From positions 21,980,142 to 22,044,141 of the forward strand of contig NC_085049.1 of NCBI RefSeq assembly GCF_963662255.1: 64,000 nt of DNA, read 5' to 3'. The notes beneath the pieces are model-generated. The model was given only the letters and a program-made list of their open reading frames with translations. It was not told the DNA's origin and made no database searches. This document shows, piece after piece, positions 23,901-35,227 of the stretch (the stretch's first letter is position 1; every line of letters begins with the position of its first letter). A program made the translations under genes and the position numbers. Source of the DNA: Cinclus cinclus. Taxonomy: Eukaryota; Chordata; Aves; Passeriformes; Cinclidae.

Positions 23901-23995
23901 CAGAACCCCAGGATGGGTCAGGTCAGAAGGGGCCGTAGTGGGTCATCTAGGCCAACCTCCCTGCTCAAGGAGGGTCATCCTAGAGCTCACAGACA
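23901..23995 (-). mobile_element. CR1 LINE fragment, 3' region
   Basis: On the + strand the order AGAAGGGGCCGTAGTGGG, TCATCTAGGCCAACCTCCC and TGCTCAAGGAGGGTCATCC, then TAGAGCTCAC, matches the reverse complement of the CR1 3' untranslated region. The element is therefore on the minus strand, 5'-truncated to about 95 bp. The terminal octamer repeats are not preserved. It is a non-functional relic of the dominant avian retrotransposon. Confidence 0.75.
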
Positions 23996-26014
23996 TTTAT
24001 ATGTCATCATAATCAACATTACATTTTCCTGACTTTTAGTAATCTAAAACATTTCTTCAGAAGTGAAGTGTTTTCATGTTTTAATTTCCATGTTGCTCTC
24101 CAGCAGACTTGTGTGGCAGGCTGAATAATGTCTTTGTGTGAAGGCAGGACTGTATTATTTACTCAGTTTTTCAGGTTAGGATACACAGGCAGACTTGTTT
24201 TGTTAGCATTGGAGGGGGGATCTGCCTTTGGAGTTTTCATTTCTGAATTTCTGAAAGGTCTGGTTGTTTTTATTCTTTTCTGTTCCTGTATTGTTCAAGA
24301 GCAGAAAGAGAGGCAAGAGCTGGAAAAAAGCAACAGTGCCTTACTTTAAAAACCAGGAAGAGCACTATCATTAATGATCAGAAAGATGAAGATTTCAACT
24401 GAGAAAGGGATACAAATATTAATTCTATGAGATATGATTGTTGTTAAATTCAAGCAGCAGAGCCTTTTTCTCCCTCTTCCTCCACCCCAATGATAAGACT
24501 TACACCATACTTTCTTAATCCATCCCTTGATATCACCCCTGAAAGGGCAGAAGCCAAAACATTGCTTTACATCTCCCCCTTTCCAAATAATCTTTAAACT
24601 CCTGTGGGGAAAACTGGACATGGAATAAGGAGACCGTTTTTACTCCATCTGTGCTACAGGTGCTCCTGTTCAAATCCAGCATTTCAGTGTGGGGGCTGAA
24701 GAAGGGGATCTTTGTTTTTCGAGGTGGCAATTTCATGTGTTAAGAAAACCTGCCTCTATCTTCCTTGTTACATCTTGTAAAGTGTTTTGAGGCTGTTCCT
24801 TTGTCAAATCAGAAACTATGAAACCAGGTGTTTTGCTGGCAACAGTTGCTTTTCTTGTAGTCAAAGTAATTTCCTATGGAAGTAACAATGTTAGGGCTCA
24901 AGCTTGTTTCACAGAAAATGGAACTCTTTGGAAACAGAATTCTGTGTTTTCTTACTGAATTCTTTCTTTCAGGAAGCTTAAATTAATAATACAGTTTCTG
25001 GTATAGTTGTTTGTAATCATGTGCTTTTATCTTAGGCACATGGAGGTATTTGTGCCAAATGCTGTTAATCATCTTCTTAGACGTTTTCAATCATGATCTG
25101 AGGTTTCATAAGGTTTGTAAAGGCAATTCATGTTTAGGCTCCACCTCATCCTCAAGGTTCTGCTGTTGGTTTGCAATGTGCTTTTTCCAGTGGATCACTC
25201 CCTGCAGGATTATTCCCTGAGATAGGATTGCCATTCATTTGGAATTTCCGGACTCACTCATGCTTTGATATCTCTCGCTTTTGATTTGATGCATAGCTAC
25301 TGCCTTACAATTCATGTCAGCAGGTGAGGACAAGGGGAAGAAGCAGGGGCTTGCAGCAGAAAGAAGGCTGTGTGGATGTGTCTCTCTTCCAGTCACACAC
25401 CAGTTGCTTTTCCTTCATGCCCTTTGATCCATTGGGATCGTCACTTTGCCATGTTGCCTTTGTAGTTCTAGACCAGAAAAGTAGACTAAGAAAGGCAGGG
25501 GCACCAACACAGTAGGTCTTCATAAACACCCCTTTTCCCCCTCAGTTTTGTCTGTGTAGACTTTTGCAGCTTTCTATTTCTTACACCAATAAGATTTAAA
25601 TGATAATTAAAAAGTACAGTGTTTTTATTCCTGGACATTGTGTGACAGCTCAGACCAAAACCCAGAGGAAAAATGAAGGATGATGGTAGATTTGGTGGGA
25701 AGAGATTGTTACCTTAAGGCAAGTGTGATAAATGTGAAGACAGACAGCTATATTATTCTATCAGATCTGGTCTCTGTGCAAAGCTAAGGCTTGTGTATTG
25801 TGTAACTCATAGCCTTCATGGAGTGCTGGTGAACCTAAAGACAAATTGCTGCATGATGCCAGTGCTTTCCAATAGTGTGTGCCTTGAAAAATGGTACTGA
25901 GTTCCTATTTCCAATTAACTCTTTAAGTGAAAAGATAAATGGAGACAGAGGAATCACCACTCTATTATCTATTCACCTGTTCACTGGAAATTAATTTTCA
26001 AATTAAGAGGCTTA
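23996..26014. other. Unique noncoding DNA, nothing recognised
   Basis: All frames are under 95 codons. The stretch 25,560-25,640 is AT-rich with homeodomain-like TAATTA/TAATTAAA cores, compatible with regulatory DNA but not diagnostic. Confidence 0.5.
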
Positions 26015-26046
26015 CTTAAGAGCCTTACTCTTAAGGCTTAAGAGTA
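26015..26046. repeat. Alternating palindrome cluster (CTTAAGAG/CTCTTAAG)
   Basis: CTTAAGAG at 26,015-26,022, CTCTTAAG at 26,028-26,035 and CTTAAGAG at 26,037-26,044. The second and third copies form a 10-bp-arm palindrome around a single G (26,026-26,046); the first and second form a hairpin with a 5-nt loop. The two structures are mutually exclusive because they share the middle copy. No gene is nearby; this may be a binding-site cluster or chance. Confidence 0.8.
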
Positions 26047-27660
26047 CTGACTATATCATAAAACCCAGATATAAACACAGGAAAAACTAGGGGCTAGGCA
26101 ATCTTTCACACTCCATTTATCCTCCTGCACTGCATTTAAAACTCAGTCACAGAAACTAGACCCTCTAAGATTTTGAGGAAACAAAACTTTCTCCTCCCTC
26201 CACCCACCCCAGAAACAGATTCCCCACTAGTTTTCATATCTGCAATGTCCTTTACCTACTGAAACAAAGTTACTTTTGCCTTCTGAAGAGCATGTGATTT
26301 AGTTAGCCTATAGAAAATATAGCTGAGTATATTTCTAAGCAAGCATACCCCATTTGGAGGATGGAGCAGTTACCTGGCCTTTTACCTATTGACACATCCC
26401 TGAACAAATACTGAAAAAGAATGCATAAAACAAAGTGGAAGGTCATAGCTATAAATATAAAAAATACTTGTGTAGATGTAACATAGATGCTAGTGCAGGG
26501 AAAGCTGACACTGTGGAGAAGAGGCAGAATGCATGGTCATGTGGAGGGGTGGTAAATGTAAAAGAACAGCCAGGATCCTCTGCTTTGGGAGGGGGGTGGG
26601 AAAAGTCCCACTGAACCTGCTCTGCACACCCTGGCAGGACAGCTGAGATTCAGGAAAACAAAGGCAAAATTCTCTTCTGGCCATGACCACAGGGTTTGCC
26701 TGGGACTGTGGGAGTTTGAGGGGGATGCTTGGAGCTGCCCAGTGCCACCTTCAAAACAAACTTTGGACCTCAGTCCTTGAGCGGCAAAATTCAGTCACTC
26801 CTTTTTGGCTATTTCTCAAATGACAACCAGCAAGACTACACAACAAAACTGTGTAAATTGATAGTGTACTTCTGGAGAGGAGTTCTTGGGATACATATTG
26901 TAATTCCATCTGTGGAATTCACTCCTGTGCAGAGATATCAAAGATGTGATCAGGAGATGGAAACACAGTGCTCCTGAGCTTTTGCTTTTCTTTTTCATCT
27001 TTTTGGACAGCAGGAACTCTAGCTGCTCTGTAGTCCAGGCATTTTATGCTGGGGACACCATAAAAAGGGGTGTGCAACTTCCCAGTCATTGCCAGATGAC
27101 AAAGCATGTGCATCAGGAGTAGATACAGTGCCCAAGGAGGCCTGGGCACTGGCATGACCCATTGCTCCTCAAAGCTGGTGATTTATGAGCTATGATTTTA
27201 AAAGTGATCAGGGGACAACTGCCAGACCTCTTAGGCCTTGTCTCCTCAGGAGACCAGGATAAAATGGCAGTTGGGGAATGACATCAGCTATAATTTGAAT
27301 ATTTGTATTTTATTTTAAATACTCTTATCTTCACTTTCAGTATTGTAACTTAAAATTTAGCTCAGTCTAATATGGTGGAAACTACTGTGTGATGTTCACA
27401 GTGAGTTCTGCAGATACAGCAACACTGAATTTCTATAAATTTGTTTTGTAAAGAAAGCTTTTGAGGTATCTGCAAGTCTAAACAGTATGAAGATCCAAAG
27501 ACCCTCACCAAAGCTGCACAGCTGGCAAAGAGCATCAAGCAGTAGGAGGGAAAATTTTCCAGGCAGGTTTTGTCCCATGCTTATCCTGCAGTGAGAGGAA
27601 ATCCATAGCTTCTCTCTCTTTGTTTCCAATACAATATTCATATTTTTCCAGGGAAGCTGG
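26047..27660. other. Unique noncoding DNA, nothing recognised
   Basis: Frames are under 95 codons, with no repeat family I recognise. Confidence 0.55.
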
Positions 27661-27803
27661 GGAAGCCCCATTCTTGGAAGTGTTCAAGGCCAGGCTGGGC
27701 AGGGCTCAAATCAGCCTGGTTTAATGGAAGATGTCTCTGACCATAGCAGGAGGGGTTGGACTAGATGATCCTCAAAGATTCAATCTGACTCCAACCATTC
27801 TTT
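27661..27803 (+). mobile_element. CR1 LINE fragment, 3' end
   Basis: In + orientation, TTGGAAGTGTTCAAGGCCAG, then a degraded GGATGGGGCTTTGAGCAACC-like part, TGGTTTAATGGAAG, GGGGTTGGACTAGATGATCC and CCAACCATTCT match the CR1 3' untranslated region in order. It is 5'-truncated at about 143 bp and moderately diverged, with no open frame. Confidence 0.85.
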
Positions 27804-29205
27804 TCTCCTAATCTGACAGCAATTTTAGCCCTTTTTTACCCACTCTCCCAAAGTTGATAGTAGCCTTAAGGTTGTGGAAAGCCAGAGGGTTTCAGTAATT
27901 TTCTCTCAGATGGACACCAGTGCCACCAATGTTCCACAAGTGTGAGAACTGATGAGCCTGCTTCTTAAGGATTTGGGCTTTTGCCCACCCTCTTGCTCAG
28001 AAAGCTGTGACAAACACAATCAAGGCTGAAATTGTGCATGTCCTGCCTGACCAGCTGGATGCCACTAGATTAGAGTACATAACTGAGCTATGTTTGCCTT
28101 CTGCACTGGCACTTTAATTTAGGGGCATTTCTTTTATTCAGCTGCCAGTTTTCACAGAACTTGTGAAAACATTTTTTTAAAATGCTTTCTTCCTTAAACC
28201 AAATGTGCCAAGCTGTGAGGGGATGTTTGGGGTCAGTGAGGACAAATTTCACTGGCTGCTCAGCTGTAATCTTGGATTTGTAACACCGAACTGTGCTTGG
28301 CCAAAGTTACCTGTAATCACACAAATGAGCCTACATATACCTTATTAAATATATTTTCTACAACCTCAAGAGCTAAATAAATTTCTAGTTGAATAATAAT
28401 TAACATGCTGCATAGAAAACTTGGGCCAACACTAATGCTCTGAATGATGTTTTAAGTGATAAGTGGATAAGGATACTTGGTGTGCACACAGGCAATGCCC
28501 TATAGCAACTTCTCCTCTGATCTAAAACTCTGAGAAATGTTCTCATTGTAGTTGTTGTCCTGGAATTATGTGTTTTTCTACTTGCTATACATAGTGCTTG
28601 AAAGGGAAGGATTGTTGTTTATTACACACATTATAAACTTGATTCCTTAGAACCCATGGGATCTCTGTTCAAAGTTTTTGGTCAGTGTTTGTAGCTCTAT
28701 TCACACCTCTGTTTGTCTTTATGTCTGCACTTAAGGGGTGCTCATATTTTAGCAGAGTGCATGTGGTATTTTTCACATATTGAGTTTCTGCTAAAAGGGC
28801 TGTTTTCTGTGCCAGATGGAGTGAAATGTGCCATATAAACACAGGAGACAGCCTTAACCCAAGAGACACTGTAATCTGGAGCCTGTACTGCACTCCATGA
28901 TTAGGCTTTTGAGGGACTTGGGAATTAAACTGAATTCCTCAAAGCTGGTGTGGATGGGATGGGCAGAAAAGGGCATAAAGGGAGAGAAGCTCATGGTGAA
29001 GAGGTGTCCTGTATAAGCTATAAACTCTGAGAGGCAGAAGAGATTCTGCCTGGTCACCAGGGGCTGATAGGATGGTAGGGAGTTCACACTGCAGTTCTCA
29101 TTTTTGGCCAGCCAGAATAACAGTTTCTGTAACATCCCCACCATGGGAACAACCCCAGGTCTGTCAAGTTATTGGAGAATGATCTAGTCCTCAGAGATCA
29201 TAAAC
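27804..29205. other. Unique noncoding DNA, nothing recognised
   Basis: Frames are under 100 codons. The stretch 28,330-28,440 is strongly AT-rich (ATTAAATATATTTTC, TAATAATTAAC) but not repetitive. Confidence 0.5.
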
Positions 29206-29400
29206 TCACAGAATCAGAATGTTAAGGGATGGAAAGGACCTTAAAGATCACCTAGTCACAACTCCCCTGCCATGGGCAGGGACACCTTTCACTATCCCAG
29301 GTTGCTCAGAGCCCCATCCAGCCTGGCCTCAGACACTTCCAAGGATGGGGCTGCCACAGCTTCTTTGGGCAGCCTGTTCAGAAGCATCAGGGCTCTCAGT
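29206..29400 (-). mobile_element. CR1 LINE fragment, 3' end
   Basis: Read on +, CTCACAGAATCAGAATG, GGAAAGGACCTTAAAGATCA, CCTGCCATGGGCAGGGACAC, CACTATCCCAGGTTGCTCA, GAGCCCCATCCAGCCTGGCC and GGGCAGCCTGTTC are the reverse complement of the avian CR1 3' region, so the element is on the minus strand. It is 5'-truncated at about 195 bp. The 168-codon + frame starting at 29,219 begins inside its antisense strand and is not a gene. Confidence 0.92.
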
Positions 29401-32400
29401 GGGAGCAGTACCAATGTCACTGGGAGAGCCTCTGCTAAATTTTGACCCTTTTTCAGCAATTTTGCTCACACCTGGGGCCAGGGTGTGCCTGCTTTTGGCC
29501 ACTGAGCTGCACCAGTGTCTGCGCTGGCTAGAGTGGGGTCCTAAGGGTCTTCTGTCCTCCTGCCTCAGCACAGTGTCTGACAGGGCAGGGCTTCCCTCCT
29601 TGCATGATGCTGTGCAAACAGGGTTGTGGGGGCGTTTTCTCCCTTCCCCTGGAGCACCTGGCCCTGGTCCCTGTCTGGGACAGGCTGCTGGGCGGGCAAG
29701 GCACCGCTCTGTTCCAGAGCTGTGATGCCGACGTTGCTGTCTCCCTGGTGGGCTGGAGCCCTGTGATATCTTTCCAGCTGGGAACATGCCCAGGACAGAG
29801 TTTTAGCACCATCCGCCACTTGAGCTGTTTGCAGCTTTGGTGTAACATTACCAAAAATAAGGCTGTTTGAATGAAACAAGTGTTGGGAAACGAGCTGTCT
29901 CTCTCCTGCTCTCTTTATCTCTCCCCACCGAGGGTGGCCAAGTGTGCAAGAGCAGAGGGAGAAGAGGAGTCTGGTGAGGTCTGACCAGGCACAAGCTCTT
30001 CCTCTTTTCCCTCCTTCTTCTCCTCAGGGAAGCAAAAATCCCTACACCTCACAGAATATGCTCACTAAATACCTGCCCTAATTTCCTCTGCAAAAGGAGC
30101 TCTTGGGATCAGGTTCCCATCCCTTAACCCATCACCTGACACACTGAAAGAGAAGAAGGGAATCAGGAGCCAAACACAACATTAATCAGATTAGAACCTT
30201 TCTTGGGACACCTTTATTTTTACTTCACTTTCCCCGTTTCAGTTACTTACCTCATCTCTCCTAAACACCAGGGGCAGTATCCCAGACAATGGCCTGTAAC
30301 CTCCTTCACAGAGTAGATTTTCTAGTCTCCAGCCCAAATGTTTACTCCTAGTTCTGGCTAGTCCCCAGCTGAAGCAGTTAGTCAGTTGGCTGGACATCTC
30401 TTTGTACAGTTCATGCTTTCATCAGGGGCTGCAGCAAGCCTGCACCGTCAAGGGAGACAACAGGTTTTTTTTATCCTGTTTTCACATTATGAGCTCTGAA
30501 AGAGCTCAGCTGGGACAAGTGAAGTCTTTGGGGCATGTGCATTGCTGCAGAAGTGTCAAGGAAGATTAAAAACAGGCACAGAAGTATGACTGCTAGACTA
30601 ACCCCCAGAAAATGCTAGGGGGCAGCTTTTTGTCTTGGTGCAAGGTAGATGGAGGTTAGGAACTCTGAGCAAAAGACCACCTTCATCTGCTGTCTTTTCA
30701 CTCCCATAGTGTGTCTTTAGGTTACAGGCTGGGTATTCATACTTGGTAGTAAAAGACAGAAGCTAATTTTTGCCTGTAATAGGAAAAAAAGAAGAGTATT
30801 CAGCCAACTGTTCAGGTTAGAAAACACCATGTCAGTCATGGCACCATCGGTTTATTAGCACAGTGATATGTGAAGGAAATACCATAGCAAGGCTTCTTGC
30901 ACTGCTGTCCCTGGGTTCCCTGTCTGGCTGAGCAGAAGAGATGGATGAGAAGTGACATCAATATCCTTTTGTTGGAAGAGGAAGGGCTGGAGAAGGGAGC
31001 AGTGGGAAGCTGGACCAGCCTGCTGGCATTTCACTGTATTAAGGCAGAGGCAAAGGGGGGAGTGCTTCACATGGCACATCACAAGCAACGAGGAGTCAAA
31101 GGCTGGGACAGAGGATACACAAAAGGAAAGTTTAGTCTCAGTCTCAGGAAAGATGTTCCATCAGCTGCTGTATTGTTGACTGCTTTCCCAGGGGAAATCA
31201 CGAGGACAGGATTTTTTGAAACCTAATGGGATAAAGAATGAGAAAATTCACAATCAAAACCAGTCCTACACTGGCTCCTGTGTGAACAACTGAGGTTCTT
31301 TCCCTTCTCTCCTGACCTCTGTTGCTCTTGCTCCCAGCTAATTCCTCCCTTTAACCCCTGTTTATAAGAACAGCCACAGTGTCTCAGATGCCTGTGGATG
31401 TTGTCTCCTGCTTGTCCCAATCCCCCTCTGCTCTGTGCTCCCCATTCTCCTCCTGCCCTTGCTCTCTCATCCTCTCCCACGCCGCTGCCTGCCACAAGGG
31501 TCCAAACTTCTAGGGACCTCCTGCTTCTGCTTTCATCTGTCTCCCAAATTTCCATAGATTTTTGAGTGCAGAGGATTGCAGTGTTCCCAGTCAAGGGTCG
31601 CTGGCCAGGAGACAGAGTTTTCATCCCTGCAGCTCCATACACCTGGCTAGGAGCAGAGAAGGCTGTGATCCATATTTTGCTTATATGAAGAAGCTGAGAG
31701 GCAGCCAAGAGAAGAGGTTTACTTGAAGTGGGATGCAGGAATGGGTTGACTCAGTTCTCTGGTATTCCATCCCAAATCCTTTCCACTGGCTCGAGGTTCC
31801 CGCACTTCTGCCTGACTGTGAGAGCACTCCCAGCATGTCAGGCAGTACAGAGGTAAAGACATGATAGAGAGGGGGGTCAGACTTAGGTGTGAGACTGGAA
31901 ACTTCCCACTTCCCTCTGAATCAAGCATTTAAACCATTGTTGCCATTTCTTGCAGCAAAAGACATGGCACTAAACAATCAACAATAAACAAGGCACATGT
32001 AGCATTATTTACCAATTATGGAAGTCGGAAGTCTCCATTAAACATTCCCCAGATTTGAAGTAATCATGTTTTTCAATGGAATATTTAAAAAAAAAAATTG
32101 GCACACAGCATCTTTCCTGAAGTCTAGGCAAGAGGCACATATTTATTTGCAGTAGCAGCACAGACAGTACTGACTGTAACTAGGTGAGAATGCTAAACAG
32201 ACCCAGTTTCCTTGCTGGCCTCTGAAAACAGGCATGAATTCTTCTGCAGACAAAAGACAGATGGTGTGGGCATTGCTAAGATCCTGGCTTCCCGGAATCA
32301 GGAAGCTGTGCAAATCCAGAGGTTCAGAGTGTGAAAGACTGTCAATTAATTATTATCTTTATTGGGATGTTGTCATGCTCTGCCAGTGGCTCTGAGGTCT

Positions 32401-33059
32401 GGCAGAAAGCTCAGCCCCACGGCCAAGCAGGGTATTTCTGGGATGGTCCTAATTTATCCTCCCGGATGACTCATGTGCTATTTCTTGTACAGAGGAAGAG
32501 CAGTCAGGCTGCTGTTGTCACAGAAGTAGGATGCTAAAAACGACCAGAAAGCAGGATCTTGTCTTCTGGAGCATTTGACTGTGCTGTCAGAGTATGAATC
32601 AAGCAGCACCAAGGTGGTGAATAGGAGCAGGTGGTTAAACGTGAAGACGAATCAGTGGTGGCCAGACTGGGGAAGAAGGTGAACTGAAGAAGGGCAGTAA
32701 AAGCAGAAGCACAGAAGGAGAGTGGGAAGAGAGCTGGGAGGTCTGGTTGTCTTGCTGGGAAACAGAGATGAGAGATCTGCTTTACCTAACAGGGAAAAAA
32801 AGGCCTGGAACAGGGAACCAGAAAAAGAGAAGAGAAAACAGGACAACACAGGCAGGAGCTTATGTCTAATGGTCAGCAAGAAATACCTGTCCAAGGAGTA
32901 CAGTCCCCTCAAACCTAGAAGGGAACCAGAGTTTGCTGTTCTCCTCCAGCTGATAAATCTCAGTGAAACCTGAGGGCAGCATGTCCTATCTGTCTGCGGT
33001 ACTGGGAGAACTTTTTGACCACCTGATGCTTAGATCAGGTGACAGAAGCATCCTGAGAA
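29401..33059. other. Unique noncoding DNA with GC-richer stretch
   Basis: 29,400-29,830 is GC-richer and carries overlapping frames on both strands (152 and 108 codons minus, plus the 168-codon + frame), a sign of composition rather than coding. The minus frame 31,223-31,708 (161 codons) has no domain. I see no further mobile elements. Confidence 0.5.
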
Positions 33060-33256
33060 GCTGTTTTACTATGAGGCTGAGTGAGCACTGGCACAGGTGG
33101 CCAGAAGGGGGTGTAGAGTCTCCCTTCCTGGAAATATTCAAAAGTTATCTGGACATGGTCCTGCGCAACTGGCCCTAAGTCATTCTGCTTGAGCAAGGGT
33201 GGCTGGACCAGAAGACCTCCAGAGGTGCCTTCTAGCCTCAAATAGTCTGTGATTTT
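33060..33256 (+). mobile_element. CR1 LINE fragment, 3' end
   Basis: In + orientation, TGAGCACTGGCACAGG, GGTGTAGAGTCTCCCTTCC, GAAATATTCAAAAG, TCTGGACATGGTCCTG, TGCTTGAGCAAGGGTGG and GGACCAGAAGACCTCCAGAG, then TAGTCTGTGATT, follow the CR1 3' untranslated region closely. It is 5'-truncated at about 200 bp. The terminus retains one TCTGTGATT-type unit. The wording differs from the 27.7 and 58 kb copies, so it is a different CR1 subfamily. Confidence 0.9.
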
Positions 33257-35194
33257 CCTCCATCTTATAGCTGGACTTGTCAGGCTGAAGTACTTGAGAG
33301 GCCATGAGTACTGAGGAACACTCTCGAGAGGTCTGTAGTACAGATGGTCGAGCAAGTGAACATGTATGATTATAGTTGTTTCTTTGTGTTGTCAGCAGTG
33401 TTTCTGGAAAGGCTTGTTTTACTTCAGTGCCCATAGATAAAACAACATCCAATCCTGGTAAGGGGTGTATCTGCAAAAACATTAATCATGGCAGCCAGAT
33501 GGCCAATTGCAGTGACTCACAAGGGTTTCCCAAAAGGCTTCTTAGTGCACATCATAAGGGTGACATAAATATTCCTTTGATCCTTTCAGAAAGTCTATTG
33601 TGATTTCTCCCTTCTTTGATTTGAAAAAAGTATTTGTCCCATTTCTCAAGTAGTTCAGGCATTCGCTTCTTCAGATTTTACAGCATATTAAAATGCTGAA
33701 AATATACACGTGGCTCCCAAAATTTGCACAGATTACAGGATGGGGAGGAGATGGAAGATGGAAATTCATCCTTTCACCGCTTCTCCTTCTAATGCTGGAG
33801 GCTTCTTTCCAGTCAAAACATAGCATTGTCAGGTTTACTTATCTCAGGGATCTTAAATGTGTTGTGTGTGCTTCAACAGCCTGCAGGCAAGAGACCTCAC
33901 TCTCTCTGTTGTGCTGGAGGGAGGCTGCTGGTATTCTTGGAGTCTGAAGACTGTTGCTCCACTTGAGAGCTTTTACAGCATCAAAACATTGGCTCATTTA
34001 CCACCTGCTCCCTCCCAGCCTCTAAAGGAGGGCTGTGGGTTACTGCTGTGCATCACTTGTGTGCAATGGGACTGCTGTGGCACATCACTGCTGTTTTTCT
34101 TAGTTCTTTCCGTTGGTGTCCTGAAAGCTTCTTATTAATCATCTTGGAGGGGGGAGAAACCTCAACCCCCTCTCTTCACATTCTCATGGCGAATTTTCCA
34201 GTCTGATTTTTTTTTCTATTTTTTTTTAAGATGCAGGCTTTGGATCCACACATGAATTTTTTTGCAGTCATGAACAACCAGGTCAGGAAACCATGGTTTG
34301 TAAAAAAATGGGTAATTTGAGCTTCCAGGTTTGTGGCTCACTTCATTTTGCTGCCAGACTGCATAGCACTGTCTTGGCTCTGCCATGTGAGCCACGACTG
34401 CTCAGCACTTCTGGACATTTGGGCCATTTACTGGTAGGGAATTGAGAAACAGATTTAGATTCCTGATTTCTAGCTCTCTAACTTTAGAGAAGGTATCGTT
34501 GTGTTTTTTTATGCAGGACACCTAACACTGAACGGTCCCTGCTATTTTTAACAAAATTGTAAGAATAGGCTAAAAACCTGGAGTCCCCTTTGAGGTTCTT
34601 TGGAAAATCCAGGGTCTCTAAACTGAATTTTTATCTTTCTCAAAGAGATCCTTATGTATTTTTTGCACTTGACTGTGGAAGATGGATCTCCAAGCTGTTC
34701 TGGATACAATCCCCTATGGGAGTCAGGGCTTAACAAAGCATATTTAGCCAAGAGCACCACTTCTCCTCTCATCCCATTTTGCTGGACAAGTAGGTGTGCA
34801 AGGATGGAGACACCCAGCACTGGGGCAGGTCCTAAACTCTGCCCACATCCTTGTTCATCTTCACACTGGGCTGGTTCCAGGCCTTCACAGGTGGCTGCTC
34901 ACCAGAAATATTAAGTGTAGTGCATAAGGGGAGGTTGGGCTGGGCAAATCAGGCCTCTGAGGTGCTAGGGAATCAACACCATGGTTTTGGGTGGGCACAG
35001 GTCTAGGATCAAATAAAGAAGGCAGAAGCACATCCTAAACTTGACTCTCACTTCAACATTACAATGTAGAGGTTCAACTCTAGAGTCAGAACCAAGGGAG
35101 ATTTTGTCCTTGTTGCTGTTGTGATTCTGTTTTTGGACCGAAGGAACACTGTGCCTCTTTCTTATGTGTCAGTCTTTAGCCCCACTGTCTGATT
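33257..35194. other. Unique noncoding DNA, nothing recognised
   Basis: All frames are about 100 codons or shorter and show no domain. Short T-runs lie at about 34,208-34,228. Confidence 0.55.
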
Positions 35195-35227
35195 CCCCCC
35201 CCCCCCCCCCCACCCCCCCCTTCCCCC
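35195..35227. repeat. Poly-C tract (C17, A, C8, TT, C5)
   Basis: Seventeen C, one A, eight C, TT and five C. The minus strand is therefore G-run rich and could fold into a G-quadruplex, with the plus strand able to form an i-motif. Assembly length in such a run is unreliable. Confidence 0.93.

Noticed and set aside
29219..29725. 168-codon plus-strand open frame and opposing minus frames
   Set aside because: Begins inside antisense CR1 3' sequence and runs into GC-rich DNA; opposing frames are equally long.
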